A stretch of DNA of 64,000 bases from Mycobacterium sp. HUMS_12744610. Its GTDB lineage: Bacteria; Actinomycetota; Actinomycetes; Mycobacteriales; Mycobacteriaceae. Shown here piece by piece: positions 1-14,953 of the stretch. The stretch is from positions 1,550,001 to 1,614,000 of the forward strand of contig NZ_JBGEDP010000001.1 of assembly GCF_041206865.1 (NCBI RefSeq), given 5' to 3'. Within the stretch, counting starts at the first letter, position 1. Each line of letters begins with the position of its first letter. The notes under the pieces are model-generated. The model was not told where the DNA came from. It ran no database searches and was given only the letters and a program-made list of their open reading frames with translations. Both the position numbers and the translations under genes were made by a program.

Positions 1-107
1 GCGACCGCGAGGACGGCCAGCGCGATGGCCAGGCCCCGCCGCGACATCCGCGACAGTCGAGGACGCCCGTAGCGGCCCTCGGGGCGAGGAATAAAAGTCT
101 CGCTCAT
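1..107 (-). CDS. DUF4307 membrane protein, N-terminal part (Rv1081c-like)
   Basis: This is the first 35 codons of a gene that runs off the left edge, reading leftward from an ATG at 105-107. The N-terminus is polar and basic and is followed directly by the start of a hydrophobic Ala/Val/Leu helix, as in the small one-helix DUF4307 proteins. In M. tuberculosis the gene next to mca in this divergent position is Rv1081c, and both sequence and position match. Function is unknown. The 113 bp between this start and mca should carry both promoters. Confidence 0.7.
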   Translation of the reverse strand, partial: MSETFIPRPEGRYGRPRLSRMSRRGLAIALAVLAV

Positions 108-220
108 GCGTGATTCATATCTGGATGGCGATCGGGCAACCCCGGCCTAGGGGATGCCGACGATCGAGAACTGCAATTATATGGTCGAACGGGCCGGCCG
201 GCGGAGCGACGAGGGAGCGT

Positions 221-1093
221 GTGAGCGAACTGCGGTTGATGGCGGTGCATGCCCACCCCGACGACGAATCCAGCAAGGGTGCGGCCACACTGGCCAAGTA
301 TGCCGACAAGGGGCATCGCGTGCTGGTGGTGACGTTGACCGGCGGGGAACGCGGCGACATCCTCAACCCGGCGATGGACCTGCCCGACGTGCGCGGGCGA
401 TTGCCGGAGGTCCGCCGCGACGAGATGGCGAAGGCGGCCGAGATCCTGGGCGTGGAGCACGCCTGGCTGGGTTTCGTCGACTCCGGGTTGCCCCAGGGCG
501 AACCGCCGCCGCCGCTGCCCGAGGGCTGCTTCGCGCTGGCGCCGCTGGAGGAGTCCGTCGAGGCGCTGGTGCGCCTGGTTCGCGAGTTCCGGCCGCACGT
601 GATCACCACCTACGACGAGAACGGCGGCTACCCCCATCCCGACCACATCCGCTGCCACCAGGTCTCGGTCGGCGCCTTCGAGGCCGCGGGCGACTACCGG
701 CGCTTCCCGGAGGCCGGCGACCCGTGGACGGTGTCCAAGCTCTACTACATCCACGGGTTCCTGCGGGCGCGCATGCAGTTGCTGCACGACGAGGCCCTCA
801 AGCACGGCCGCGACGCCCCGTTCAAGAAGTGGCTCGAGCACTGGGATCCCGAGCATGACCCGTTCGAGTCGCGGGTGACGACGCGTGTGGAGTGCTCGGC
901 TTATTTCGGCCGGCGCGACGACGCACTGCGGGCGCACGCCACGCAGATCGACCCCAACCACGACTTCTTCGCCGCTCCCATCGCATGGCAGGAGCGGCTG
1001 TGGCCGACCGAGGAGTTCGAGTTGGCCCGCTCCCGGGTGCCGGTCCGCCTGCCCGAGGACGACTTGTTCGCCGGAATCGAGGTCGACGGGTGA
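221..1093 (+). CDS. mca: mycothiol S-conjugate amidase Mca
   Basis: Mca is a cytosolic zinc amidase that cleaves mycothiol S-conjugates of electrophiles and drugs, releasing a mercapturic acid for export and GlcN-Ins for recycling. The 290-residue protein opens with the LmbE/PIG-L fold motif AHPDDE (residues 11-16). His12, Asp15 and His142 (in YPHPDH) are the expected zinc ligands, numbered exactly as in M. tuberculosis Mca. The frame stays open upstream to an ATG at 110, but the GTG at 221 gives the conserved start ([15 protein letters not shown]). The stop overlaps the next start by 4 bp (GTGA), so translation of the downstream membrane protein is probably coupled. Confidence 0.95.
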   Translation: MSELRLMAVHAHPDDESSKGAATLAKYADKGHRVLVVTLTGGERGDILNPAMDLPDVRGRLPEVRRDEMAKAAEILGVEHAWLGFVDSGLPQGEPPPPLPEGCFALAPLEESVEALVRLVREFRPHVITTYDENGGYPHPDHIRCHQVSVGAFEAAGDYRRFPEAGDPWTVSKLYYIHGFLRARMQLLHDEALKHGRDAPFKKWLEHWDPEHDPFESRVTTRVECSAYFGRRDDALRAHATQIDPNHDFFAAPIAWQERLWPTEEFELARSRVPVRLPEDDLFAGIEVDG

Positions 1094-1384
1094 ATCATGT
1101 TCTTCTCGCGGCCCATGTCGCGGTTTGGGCCGACGGTGCGCCGCGCAACCATGGGCCCGACTTCGGCAAGGCCAGCCCGCTGGGGCTGCTGGTGATCGTG
1201 CTGCTGCTGATTGCCACGCTGTTTCTGCTGCGGTCGATGAACCGGCAACTGAAGAAGGTGCCCGAATCGTTCGACCCCGAGCACCCGGCCCCCGACCAGG
1301 CCGCGGACGAGGGCACCGACACCGTCGACCCGGCCGCGGACGAGGGGGGCGACGTCGACGGCGCGACGCGGCCACCAGGATCCG

Positions 1385-1401
<17 letters not shown>
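1090..1401 (+). CDS. small single-pass membrane protein (Rv1083-like)
   Basis: The 103-residue protein has one clear transmembrane helix (about residues 36-51, [15 protein letters not shown]), followed by a short basic stretch and an acidic, Pro/Asp/Glu-rich tail. The GTG start lies inside the mca stop codon (GTGA) and the 3' end overlaps the next gene by about 17 bp, so the three genes form a tight operon. It matches Rv1083 in size and position. The biochemical role is unknown. Confidence 0.8.
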
Positions 1402-3412
<2,011 letters not shown>

Positions 3413-3434
3413 CGCGGCCGTTACCCTGCGTCTC

Positions 3435-3818
3435 ATGCCGCACGCCGACGATCGCACCCCAGCGATCACCGCAACCGTCAACCGTTACATCGCGCTGGTC
3501 GCCGGGGGCAGCGCGGACGAGTTGGTCGAGCTCTACGCCGACGATGCCACGGTCGAGGACCCGGTCGGCGGTGAGGTGCACATCGGCCGCCAGGCGATCC
3601 ACGGCTTCTACTCCGCGCTCGAGGGTGCGCAGCGCGAGTGCGAACTGGTGTCGCTGCGGGTGGCCGGCAACGAGGCGGCTTTCCAGTTCCGGCTGACCGT
3701 GAACGCGGGCGGTCAGCGGATGCTGATCGAGCCGATCGACGTCATGGCCTTCGACGAGCGCGGCAAGGTCACCACGATGAAGGCGTACTGGTCGGCCACC
3801 GACGTGACCCAGCTCTGA
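3435..3818 (+). CDS. NTF2-like / SnoaL-type ketosteroid isomerase fold protein
   Basis: The 127-residue protein has the cone-shaped alpha+beta fold signature of the NTF2/ketosteroid isomerase superfamily. There is an N-terminal helix (ITATVNRYIALVAGGSADEL), then LYADDATVEDPVGG, and a final strand ending MKAYWSATD. The ATG at 3435 was chosen over an upstream GTG at 3396 because it leaves a normal 22-bp gap after the previous stop. M. tuberculosis has no gene here. Proteins of this fold act as isomerases, dehydratases or ligand binders; the exact role cannot be told. Confidence 0.8.
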   Translation: MPHADDRTPAITATVNRYIALVAGGSADELVELYADDATVEDPVGGEVHIGRQAIHGFYSALEGAQRECELVSLRVAGNEAAFQFRLTVNAGGQRMLIEPIDVMAFDERGKVTTMKAYWSATDVTQL

Positions 3819-3831
3819 AGCTCCGGCGCGA

Positions 3832-4602
3832 TCAGGCCGGGTGGCCGACGTAGAAGACCGCCAGCCACATGGCGATGTAGTGCAGTACCGCCGCGAGCAC
3901 GGTGAACGTGTGGAACACCTCGTGATAGCCGAACGTGCGCGGCCACGGGTCGGGCCAGCGCAGTGCGTAGAACACGCCGCCGACGCTGTAGAACACTCCG
4001 CCGACGGCCAGCAGCACCATCGCCGCCACCCCGGCGGTGTGGATGATCGTCGGGGCGTACCACACCGCCACCCAGCCCAGCAGAAGATACAGCGGCACGC
4101 CCACCCAGCGGGGCGCCGTCGGCCAGAACACCTTCAGCACGATCCCCGCCGCCGCGCCGCCCCACACGATCCACAGCACCGTCACCCCGGTGCTCTGCGG
4201 CATGGCCAGGCGCGCGAACGGAGTGTAGCTGCCGGCGATGAACAAGAAGATCGTCGAATGGTCCAGCCGCTTCATCCACTGCCGGGCGGCCACCGATTTC
4301 CACTGGACGCGGTGGTAGGTGGCGCTGACGGCGAACATCGCCACGGTGGCCGCGGCGTAGATGAGCGTCGAATGCCCGGCGCGGGGCGAGGCGAGCGCCC
4401 ACGACACCGACACCAGGGTCGTCCCGCACACCACCGCCAGCCACGCCGAGTAGAAGTGGATCCAGCCGCGCATCCGCGGCTTCGTCAGGATCCGGGCGGC
4501 GTCTTCGACGAGCTCTTCGACCGGGTTCTCCGGGGCGGATGACTCTGATCGGGGTTCCGAATCGGCCCCCGAATCGGCGGGTGTGCTGGTCTGCCTGCTC
4601 AT
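3832..4602 (-). CDS. hemolysin III family (PAQR-like) membrane protein
   Basis: The 256-residue protein has a polar N-terminal tail of about 55 residues and then seven hydrophobic helices. The family's metal-site residues are visible: SATYH in the second helix region, the Asp of LDHSTIF, and HEVFH plus LHY near the C-terminus. This makes it a HlyIII/PAQR-type seven-helix protein. The start is placed at the ATG of [12 protein letters not shown]; the reading frame continues upstream without support. It is convergent with the NTF2-like gene and orthologous in position to Rv1085c. Haemolytic activity is known for a Bacillus homologue only and should not be assumed. Confidence 0.88.
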   Translation of the reverse strand: MSRQTSTPADSGADSEPRSESSAPENPVEELVEDAARILTKPRMRGWIHFYSAWLAVVCGTTLVSVSWALASPRAGHSTLIYAAATVAMFAVSATYHRVQWKSVAARQWMKRLDHSTIFLFIAGSYTPFARLAMPQSTGVTVLWIVWGGAAAGIVLKVFWPTAPRWVGVPLYLLLGWVAVWYAPTIIHTAGVAAMVLLAVGGVFYSVGGVFYALRWPDPWPRTFGYHEVFHTFTVLAAVLHYIAMWLAVFYVGHPA

Positions 4603-4766
4603 GTCTCCTGTTGCCTTGCACGTCGGGCTCGCACGTCGAAAAACATGCCACGAGCGCTGGCCTTCCACACTAGCCGCGGAGGGTCGTCGCTGCGATGACG
4701 CCCGCGCGGTGTCATCCGCCGCAATCACGGCGGGAATCGGGCCGCCCGACAGTAGGGTGGGTCTTC

Positions 4767-5555
4767 GTGGAGATCATCCCGCCCCGGCTCAAGGAGCCGC
4801 TCTACAAGGTCTACGAGCTGCGGCTGCGGCAGGGCCTGGCCGCGTCCAAAGCCGGACTGCCGCGCCACATCGCGGTCCTGTGCGACGGCAACCGGCGTTG
4901 GGCGCGCGACGCGGGTTACGACGACGTCAGCTACGGCTACCGGATGGGCGCCGCCAAGATCGCCGAGATGCTGCGCTGGTGTCAGGAGGCCGGCATCGAG
5001 ATGACCACCGTCTACCTGCTGTCCACCGAGAACCTGCAACGCGATCCCACCGAGCTGGCCGGGCTGATCGAGATCATCACCGATGTCGTCGAGGAGATCT
5101 GCGCCCCGGCCAACCGCTGGAGCGTGCGCACCGTCGGGGACCTCGAGCTGCTCGGCGAGGAACCGGCCCGGCGGCTGCGCGGCGCGGTGAAGTCGACACC
5201 GGCCGTGGCGTCCTTCCACGTCAACGTCGCGGTCGGCTACGGCGGCCGCCGCGAGATCGTCGACGCGGTGCGGGCGTTGCTGGGCAAGGAACTCGCCAAC
5301 GGCGCGACGGCCGAGGAACTCGTCGAGGCGGTGACCGTGGACGCCATCTCCGAGAACCTCTACACCTCCGGGCAACCCGACCCCGACCTGGTGATCCGCA
5401 CGTCCGGCGAACAACGCCTGTCCGGGTTCCTGCTGTGGCAGAGCGCGTACTCGGAGATGTGGTTCACCGAGGCGCACTGGCCCGCGTTCCGCCGGGTGGA
5501 CTTCCTGCGCGCGTTGCGCGCCTACAGCGAGCGGCACCGCAGGTACGGCAAGTAG
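4767..5555 (+). CDS. short-chain Z-isoprenyl (Z-farnesyl) diphosphate synthase
   Basis: This is a cis-prenyltransferase of the UppS family that condenses isopentenyl diphosphate onto a short allylic primer. The M. tuberculosis orthologue Rv1086 makes omega,E,Z-farnesyl diphosphate, the precursor for decaprenyl phosphate and so for arabinogalactan synthesis. The 262-residue protein has the catalytic motif CDGNRRWAR (Asp40) and the C-terminal [11 protein letters not shown] diphosphate-binding block. The GTG at 4767 gives [13 protein letters not shown], matching the family start; the upstream extension is not conserved. Confidence 0.93.
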   Translation: MEIIPPRLKEPLYKVYELRLRQGLAASKAGLPRHIAVLCDGNRRWARDAGYDDVSYGYRMGAAKIAEMLRWCQEAGIEMTTVYLLSTENLQRDPTELAGLIEIITDVVEEICAPANRWSVRTVGDLELLGEEPARRLRGAVKSTPAVASFHVNVAVGYGGRREIVDAVRALLGKELANGATAEELVEAVTVDAISENLYTSGQPDPDLVIRTSGEQRLSGFLLWQSAYSEMWFTEAHWPAFRRVDFLRALRAYSERHRRYGK

Positions 5556-5708
5556 CGAGGGTTATCGGCGGGTCCCCGGCGTGCCAGACCTGCGCGGGCG
5601 CGTCGATGCCGGTTCGCCGACCGCGGCCCCGCGTTGACGAACCCGGTGCACCCGCGCCGCGGCAGTTACTCTCGCAGCCGGGGCATCGGTTACCGGAAGG
5701 GCACTGGA

Positions 5709-6809
5709 ATGGCTATGTCGACGATTCCGCCCGCGAAGGTCGTCCGGGCGATCGAACGCGCCAGGCATCACCTCGGCCGGCTGTACCGCCGGACGCTTCC
5801 CGCTCCGGCGGTCTTGCTGGAAATGCTGATGGACGCGTGGGTGGCGCAGGCGATCACGGCGGCGGCCGATCTCGGCATCGCCGACGCGCTGGCGAGCGGC
5901 CCGCTCGCGGCCGGGGACCTGGCGAAGGCGGTCGGCGCGGACACCGACGCACTCACCCGGCTCATGCGCGCCCTGATCTCGCGCGGGATATTTCGCCAGC
6001 GCCGTGACGGCCGCTACGACCTGACCCCGCTGGCTCAGCCGCTGCGTCGTGACGCCGAGATCTCGCTGGCCGCGTGGGCCCGCTGGGCGGGCTCGCCCCA
6101 GCTGCGCGAGCGCTGGAGCCATCTCAGCGACGGCATCCGCGCGGGCCGATGCGTCGCCGCCGAGATGGCCGACCAGAACATGTTCGACTACCTGGCCGGC
6201 CAGCCGGAACTGAACGACATCTTCAACCAGGCCATGACCAACGTCTCCGAACTCTCGATCGCCCCGCTCATGGCGGCCTACGACTTCGGGAGCTTCGGTG
6301 CCCGCGCCACCATCGTCGACGTCGGGGGTGGGCACGGCCGGCTGCTTTCGGCCATCCTGGCCGCCACCCCGCAGGCGCGCGGCGTCCTGTTCGACATGCC
6401 GCAGGTGGTGGCGGGGGCGCCGGAGGAACTGCGCAGACACCGCGTCGCCGACCGCGTCGAGATCGCCGAGGGTTCGTTCTTCGACGACGTGATTCCGCCC
6501 GGCGGCGACATCTACGTCCTGAAGAACGTGATCCACGACTGGCTCGACGACGACGCCGAGCGCATCCTGCGCAACGTGCGCTCGGCGTGCGCGACCGGCA
6601 AGCACGTGCTGCTCATCGAGCTGGTGATCCCGGCGCACGACCGCGACTCCCCCGGCAAATGGCTGGACCTGGACATGTTCGTCAGCGCCGCCGCCCGCGA
6701 ACGCACCGCGGAGGAATACCGCCGGCTCCTGCAGCGCGCCGGCTTCCGGCTGACGCGGGTGGTCGAGACGGCCTCGCCGTTCAGCGTCATCGAGGCCGAG
6801 GCGGTGTAG
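5709..6809 (+). CDS. SAM-dependent O-methyltransferase (methyltransferase family 2)
   Basis: The 366-residue protein has an N-terminal winged-helix dimerisation domain (about residues 35-110: DLGIADALASGPLAAGDLAK). The C-terminal Rossmann-like SAM domain has motif I VDVGGGHG and a catalytic-region VIHDW motif. This layout is typical of O-methyltransferases acting on small hydroxylated aromatics or polyketides. The ATG at 5709 is preceded by a GGAAGGG-type ribosome site. M. tuberculosis carries PE/PE_PGRS and celA2 genes here instead, so this gene and the next are lineage-variable. The substrate is unknown. Confidence 0.88.
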   Translation: MAMSTIPPAKVVRAIERARHHLGRLYRRTLPAPAVLLEMLMDAWVAQAITAAADLGIADALASGPLAAGDLAKAVGADTDALTRLMRALISRGIFRQRRDGRYDLTPLAQPLRRDAEISLAAWARWAGSPQLRERWSHLSDGIRAGRCVAAEMADQNMFDYLAGQPELNDIFNQAMTNVSELSIAPLMAAYDFGSFGARATIVDVGGGHGRLLSAILAATPQARGVLFDMPQVVAGAPEELRRHRVADRVEIAEGSFFDDVIPPGGDIYVLKNVIHDWLDDDAERILRNVRSACATGKHVLLIELVIPAHDRDSPGKWLDLDMFVSAAARERTAEEYRRLLQRAGFRLTRVVETASPFSVIEAEAV

Positions 6810-6914
6810 GCGGGGTCGGTGGCAGTGGTTGGCAGTGCCGCGCGTCGACGTGGCAGTGCTCCGCGGCGACGCTGAGACGTGTTCGACCCATCCGCCATCG
6901 CAAGGAGTGATCGC

Positions 6915-7337
6915 ATGACCTCGGTATCCGGTGCGTCCGGTCTCGGCGCCCCTCATCTCTACGACTCGACCGACTCGCTGCTGCGTTTCGCCATGCGCGC
7001 CGACGCGACGGTGACCGGGCTGTGCGGGCTCGCCGTCGCCTTCGCCGCCGACCCGCTGTCGTCGCTGACCGGCCTGCCGTCGGGCGTGGAATACGGCCTC
7101 GGCGCCGCTTTCGTGCTTTACGGGCTGGTGGTGTTCAGCCTCGCGGCGGTGCCCCGTCCGCGCCGCGCCGGGGCCAGTGTCGTCGTCGCGAACGTCGCTT
7201 GCACGCTGGCCGCGGTGCTGGCCGCCGACCTGGTGCCCATGACCGGCCTCGGGGTTGCGGCGATGCTGGGCAGCGCCGTGTACACGACGGCGTTCGCCGC
7301 GCTGCAGTATCTGGGGGTGCGCCGCCTGGCGGCCTGA
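6915..7337 (+). CDS. small four-helix integral membrane protein
   Basis: The 140-residue protein has a polar first 25 residues and then four hydrophobic segments (around TGLCGLAVAFAADPL, GLGAAFVLYGLVVFSLAAV, VVVANVACTLAAVLAADLV and GVAAMLGSAVYTTAFAAL). A strong ribosome site (AAGGAG, 6902-6907) precedes the ATG. It lies 105 bp after the methyltransferase on the same strand and may share its transcript. I do not recognise a family with a known function. Confidence 0.75.
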   Translation: MTSVSGASGLGAPHLYDSTDSLLRFAMRADATVTGLCGLAVAFAADPLSSLTGLPSGVEYGLGAAFVLYGLVVFSLAAVPRPRRAGASVVVANVACTLAAVLAADLVPMTGLGVAAMLGSAVYTTAFAALQYLGVRRLAA

Positions 7338-7378
7338 GCGCCCGACGCGTGGCTGCGGGGTCCGGGCGGGCCCCGCAG

Positions 7379-10650
<3,272 letters not shown>

Positions 10651-10705
10651 GACCTCGGCGCGCCTGCGCGGCGCGCACGCGCCCACGAGAGTAGCGTCGT
10701 CGGTG

Positions 10706-10849
10706 ATGGCCAGCGACAAGCTCAGCTGCCAGGGCGGCACCTCCCGTCAACACAACGGCAGGACCGGCCCCGGCCCTGGTGTCGCGATTCCCACCGACAT
10801 GCCTGTGTGGGTCCGCGCGGGCTCAACCCGCTCGAGGAGCGCCACGTGA
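10706..10849 (+). CDS. short ORF overlapping phoH2 (candidate PhoAT antitoxin)
   Basis: This 47-codon ORF (ATG 10706) ends in a TGA that overlaps the phoH2 GTG start by 4 bp (GTGA). Mycobacterial phoH2 is known to be preceded by a short translationally coupled ORF, phoAT, that acts as antitoxin, and the geometry here is the same. The predicted peptide is basic and Gly/Thr/Arg-rich with no recognised domain. The GTG just before the ATG is an alternative start. The coding call rests on position, not on homology. Confidence 0.4.
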   Translation: MASDKLSCQGGTSRQHNGRTGPGPGVAIPTDMPVWVRAGSTRSRSAT

Positions 10850-12147
10850 CCGATATCCGGACCTACGTTCTCGACACCTCCGTGCTGCTGTCCGACCCGT
10901 GGGCGTGCAGCCGGTTCGCCGAGCACGAGGTGGTGGTTCCGCTGGTGGTGATCAGCGAACTGGAGGCCAAACGGCACCACCACGAGCTGGGGTGGTTCGC
11001 GCGTCAGGCGTTGCGCCTGTTCGACGACCTGCGCCTCGAGCACGGACGACTCGATCAGCCTATTTCCGTTGGGACACAAGGTGGTACGCTGCACGTCGAG
11101 CTGAACCACACCGATCCCTCGGTGCTGCCGGCCGGCTTCCGCACCGACAGCAACGACTCCCGGATCCTGAGCTGCGCCGCCAACCTCGCCGCCGAAGGTC
11201 GACGAGTTACGTTGGTCAGCAAGGATATTCCGCTTCGGGTCAAGGCGGCTGCGGTGGGCCTGCCCGCCGACGAGTACCACGCCCAGGACGTCGTGACCTC
11301 CGGCTGGTCGGGGATGCACGAGATCGACACCGCAGCCGAGGACATCGACACGCTGTTCGCCGACGGTGAGATCGACTTGGCCGAGGCGCGGGATTTGCCG
11401 TGCCACACCGGGATTCGGCTTCTTGGCGGCAGCTCGCATGCGCTCGGCCGGGTCACCGCCACCAAACGCGTCCAGCTGGTCCGCGGTGACCGCGAGGTGT
11501 TCGGGCTGCGCGGCCGTTCCGCCGAGCAGCGGGTCGCGCTCGACCTGCTGCTCGACGAGTCGGTGGGCATCGTGTCGCTGGGCGGCAAGGCCGGCACCGG
11601 GAAGTCCGCGCTGGCGTTGTGCGCGGGCCTGGAGGCCGTGCTGGAACGGCGGACCCACCGCAAGGTGGTGGTGTTCCGCCCGCTCTACGCGGTCGGCGGC
11701 CAGGAGCTGGGCTACCTGCCGGGCAGCGAGAGCGAGAAGATGGGGCCGTGGGCGCAGGCGGTGTTCGACACCCTCGAGGGCCTGGCCAGCCCGGCGGTTC
11801 TCGACGAGGTGCTCTCCCGGGGCATGCTCGAGGTGCTCCCGCTCACCCACATCCGCGGCCGCTCCCTGCACGACTCGTTCGTCATCGTCGACGAGGCCCA
11901 GTCGCTGGAACGCAACGTCCTGCTGACGGTGTTGTCCCGGTTGGGCACGGGCTCGCGGGTGGTGCTGACCCACGACATCGCCCAGCGCGACAACCTGCGA
12001 GTCGGCCGCCACGACGGGGTCGTGGCGGTGATCGAGAAGCTCAAGGGCCACCCGCTGTTCGCCCACATCACGCTGCTGCGCAGTGAGCGCTCACCGATCG
12101 CCGCGCTGGTCACCGAGATGCTCGAGGAGATCGCCGGGCCGCACTGA
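10846..12147 (+). CDS. phoH2: PIN-PhoH fusion protein PhoH2 (RNA helicase/RNase)
   Basis: PhoH2 joins an N-terminal PIN RNase domain to a C-terminal PhoH P-loop ATPase. Characterised mycobacterial PhoH2 unwinds and cleaves RNA in an ATP-dependent way. The 433 residues match M. tuberculosis length. The PIN domain starts with YVLDTSVLL (Asp10), with further acidic residues at SELE and DSNDSRIL. The Walker A motif [12 protein letters not shown] lies near residues 246-257 and Walker B at FVIVDEAQ. The GTG start overlaps the upstream short ORF by 4 bp. Confidence 0.94.
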   Translation: MTDIRTYVLDTSVLLSDPWACSRFAEHEVVVPLVVISELEAKRHHHELGWFARQALRLFDDLRLEHGRLDQPISVGTQGGTLHVELNHTDPSVLPAGFRTDSNDSRILSCAANLAAEGRRVTLVSKDIPLRVKAAAVGLPADEYHAQDVVTSGWSGMHEIDTAAEDIDTLFADGEIDLAEARDLPCHTGIRLLGGSSHALGRVTATKRVQLVRGDREVFGLRGRSAEQRVALDLLLDESVGIVSLGGKAGTGKSALALCAGLEAVLERRTHRKVVVFRPLYAVGGQELGYLPGSESEKMGPWAQAVFDTLEGLASPAVLDEVLSRGMLEVLPLTHIRGRSLHDSFVIVDEAQSLERNVLLTVLSRLGTGSRVVLTHDIAQRDNLRVGRHDGVVAVIEKLKGHPLFAHITLLRSERSPIAALVTEMLEEIAGPH

Positions 12148-12172
12148 GCGCGCAGGACGGTAGGCTGCGAGC

Positions 12173-13048
12173 GTGCCGAAACGACCCGACAGCCAGGCCT
12201 GGCGCTACTGGCGGACCGTTCTCGGCGTCGTGGCGGCCGTCGCGGTGCTGGTCATCGGCGGCCTCACCGGCCACGTCACCCGCGCGGAGAACCTCAGTTG
12301 CGCGGTGGTCAAGTGCGTCGCGCTGACGTTCGACGACGGGCCGAGCCCGTTCGACGGCCGGCTGCTGAAAATCCTGAAGGACAACGACGCCAAGGCGACG
12401 TTCTTTTTGATCGGCAACAAGGTGGCGGCCGACCCGGCCGGGGCCAGGCGCATCGCCGACGCCGGCATGGAGATCGGCAGCCACACCTGGGAACACCCCA
12501 ACATGACGACGATCCCCCCGCAGGACATCGCCGGCCAGTTCTCGAGGGCCAACGACGCGATCAGTGCCGCGACCGGCCGCACGCCCGCGCTGTACCGTCC
12601 CGCCGGGGGGCTGTCCGACGACGCGGTGCGCCGGACCGCCGCTCGTTTCGGTTTGGCCGAAATCCTTTGGGACGTCATCCCTTTCGACTGGGCGAACGAC
12701 TCGAACACGGCTGCGACGCGCGCAATGCTGATGACCTACGTCAAGCCCGGCTCCGTGGTGCTGTTCCACGACACCTACTCGAGCACCGTGGATTTGGTAT
12801 ACCAGTTCATCCCGGTACTCAAGGCCAACGGCTACCGCATGGTGACGGTCAGCGAACTGCTGGGGCCGCGGGCGCCGGGCAGCAGCTACGGTAGCCGGGA
12901 GAACGGGCCGCCGGCCAACGTCCTGCATGACATCCCGGCGAGCGAGATCCCGGCGCTGCCCGACACACCGTCACCCAAGCCGATGCCCAATTTCCCGATC
13001 ACCGACATCCCGGGCCAGAACTCGGGCGGGCCGAACAACGGTGCCTAG
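12173..13048 (+). CDS. secreted polysaccharide deacetylase, NodB domain (Rv1096-like)
   Basis: The 291-residue protein has a basic N-terminus and a signal/anchor helix (about residues 16-32), so it acts outside the membrane. The NodB domain shows the metal and catalytic motifs TFDDGP, SHTWEH (HxxxH), YRPAGG, DWAND and VLFHD. It is followed by a Pro-rich tail ending in Gly/Asn. Orthologues of Rv1096 are peptidoglycan N-deacetylases linked to lysozyme resistance. The GTG start at 12173 is 25 bp after phoH2. Confidence 0.9.
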   Translation: MPKRPDSQAWRYWRTVLGVVAAVAVLVIGGLTGHVTRAENLSCAVVKCVALTFDDGPSPFDGRLLKILKDNDAKATFFLIGNKVAADPAGARRIADAGMEIGSHTWEHPNMTTIPPQDIAGQFSRANDAISAATGRTPALYRPAGGLSDDAVRRTAARFGLAEILWDVIPFDWANDSNTAATRAMLMTYVKPGSVVLFHDTYSSTVDLVYQFIPVLKANGYRMVTVSELLGPRAPGSSYGSRENGPPANVLHDIPASEIPALPDTPSPKPMPNFPITDIPGQNSGGPNNGA

Positions 13049-13083
13049 CCCGCGGCCGGGCCGCGCGCGGCTACCGTTGTAGC

Positions 13084-14580
13084 GTGAGCACGGCAGCGGC
13101 ATCCGGTGCGGGGCAGCGCAAGTCCGCACGCCGCCTGTCGATTCAGTACGGGACCGACCTCGCCGTGGCCTACGTCATCGGACTGCTCGACGCGTCGGCC
13201 ATCCTGATCCCGCTGGGGCGCCGCACCTCGGTGTCCTTCGCCAGGCACGACGCGGTGGCGGTGGTGGTACTGGGCCTGCTGGGCGCCCTCGGCGTCGCCG
13301 TGGCGGGCGTGCTCAACCTCGCTCCCACGCTGCGGTGGTTCGCATCGGGGTCCGAACCCGATCCGGATCAGCGGGACACCGCGATGAAACTCGCACGCCA
13401 CCAGGCGATCATCCTGTTCGGGGCTTGGGCGGTGACCGGCGGGACATCGCTGCTGCTGAACCGGTCCGCCGGCGCGGCGCTGCTGCTGCCCATCGGGCTC
13501 GGCGTGCTGTTCGGCGGCCCGGCCACCGCGGGCACCGGTCTGCTGCTCACCCAACGCATCGTGCGGCCCATTATGGTGGCCGCCACCCGCAACGGCGAGC
13601 CCCGGGTGGCCGTGCCCGGTGTGTTCGCGCGACTGATCATGCTGTGGTTCCTGTGCAGCGCGCTGCCCATCGGCGTCATCGCGGCATTCGTCGCGCTGCG
13701 GTCCTACGGTTGGCTCTTCGCGAGGTCGGCTTCGCTGGACGTGCCCATCCTGGTGGTGTCGCTCGCCGCGCTGCTGCTCGGGCTGCCCATCATGATCCTG
13801 ACGTCGCGATCCATCTCCGATCCTCTGGGCGACGTGGTGGAGGCGATGGCCGAAGTGGAGCATGGCCGAATCGGCACCTACGTGGGAGTGTACGAGCGCT
13901 CCCAAATCGGCCGTCTGCAATCAGGATTCAACAGGATGGTCGCAGGGCTCGCCGAGCGGGACCGGTTGCGTGACCTGTTCGGGCGCCACGTCGGGGCGGA
14001 CGTCGCGCAGCGGGCCATCCAAGAGGGCGCGTCGCTGTCCGGCGACGTCGTGGAGGCGGCGGTGTTGTTCATCGACCTGGTGGGCTCGACGCAGCTCGCC
14101 GAAAGCCGCCCCCCGCAAGAGGTCGCGGACGTGCTCAACGACTTCTTCCGGATCGTCGTGGACGCGGTCGACGCACATCAGGGGCTGGTCAACAAGTTCG
14201 CGGGTGACGCCGCGCTGGCCGTCTTCGGGGCGCCGCTGCGCAGTAGTGAACCGGCGGCGGCCGCGCTGGCGACGGCGCGCGCGCTGGGCACCCAGCTGCG
14301 CCGGCTGCCGATCGACTTCGGCATCGGGGTCTCGGCAGGCCGCGTCTTCGCCGGCAACATCGGCGCCGAAAACCGCTATGAGTATACGGTGATCGGGGAC
14401 GCCGTCAACGAGGCGGCGCGGCTGGCCGACCTGGCCAAGACCTCCGAGCGGCGGATCCTGTGTTCGGCGGCGGCCGTCGAGGAGGCCGGCGAGGCCGAAC
14501 GGGCGCGGTGGGCCGAATGCTATTCCACGGTGTTGCGCGGGCGCTCGGAGGCGACCCACGTGTCGGCGCCGGCGGGTTAG
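13084..14580 (+). CDS. membrane adenylate cyclase, six TM helices + HAMP + class III catalytic domain
   Basis: The 498-residue protein has about six transmembrane helices in residues 20-255. A HAMP linker (SRSISDPLGDVVEAMAEVEHG) leads into a class III nucleotide cyclase domain from about residue 318. Metal-binding Asp residues lie in LFIDLVGST and AGDAALAVFG, and the transition-state Asn/Arg region is IGDAVNEAARLADLAK. This is the layout of the Rv1318c-Rv1320c/Rv3645 type cyclases that make cAMP at the membrane. The stop (14578-14580) lies in a 60-bp tract repeated at 22721-22780. Before the insertions the gene ended inside the fum stop codon. Confidence 0.9.
   Translation: MSTAAASGAGQRKSARRLSIQYGTDLAVAYVIGLLDASAILIPLGRRTSVSFARHDAVAVVVLGLLGALGVAVAGVLNLAPTLRWFASGSEPDPDQRDTAMKLARHQAIILFGAWAVTGGTSLLLNRSAGAALLLPIGLGVLFGGPATAGTGLLLTQRIVRPIMVAATRNGEPRVAVPGVFARLIMLWFLCSALPIGVIAAFVALRSYGWLFARSASLDVPILVVSLAALLLGLPIMILTSRSISDPLGDVVEAMAEVEHGRIGTYVGVYERSQIGRLQSGFNRMVAGLAERDRLRDLFGRHVGADVAQRAIQEGASLSGDVVEAAVLFIDLVGSTQLAESRPPQEVADVLNDFFRIVVDAVDAHQGLVNKFAGDAALAVFGAPLRSSEPAAAALATARALGTQLRRLPIDFGIGVSAGRVFAGNIGAENRYEYTVIGDAVNEAARLADLAKTSERRILCSAAAVEEAGEAERARWAECYSTVLRGRSEATHVSAPAG
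14521..14580. repeat. 60-bp direct repeat, copy 1 (3' end of adenylate cyclase gene)
   Basis: The last 60 bp of the cyclase gene, from TATTCCACGG to its stop GGCGGGTTAG, recur at 22721-22780 in the same orientation with a single T/C mismatch. The two copies flank an 8,140-bp accessory segment (14581-22720). The arrangement looks like attachment-site or recombination-generated direct repeats at a gene 3' end. Confidence 0.9.
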
Positions 14581-14953
14581 GGAACCACTGATCAAAGGGC
14601 GATCCTGAGCGGATGGCTGCCAGGTGTGGGTCTGTGAGGCGGTGGTGGGGTGCTGTCGTGGCGTTATCGGCCTCGTGATCCGGGTTCGGGGGCTGGCGGA
14701 GCTGGTTTCGGGCAGGCTCGCGCCTGGGCCGTCACCCTGCCGGATGGGACAACATCGCCGCCGGCCTCCGCCACCACGCCAGACACCCAGATCACGCCCT
14801 CAAATTGATCCTGACCTCATGAGACGTGACTTTTCCGGGACGTGCGCCACGAACGGCGAAGGAGGTCTCGATGGGTAGGTAGGGAGACCTCTGGAGTCGA
14901 TGCTGATAGCGTCCCGCTGAGTGGTGGACTTCGGATCTGGCGTGGTTCACGCG
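14581..14953. other. non-coding left edge of the island
   Basis: This 373-bp stretch lies between the cyclase stop and the IS1311-like element. I see no supported gene; the 84-codon ORF at 14624-14878 has no recognisable features. A short stretch near 14858-14896 repeats GGAGGTCTC/GGAGACCTC-like words and could fold, but it has no clear identity. Confidence 0.5.
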
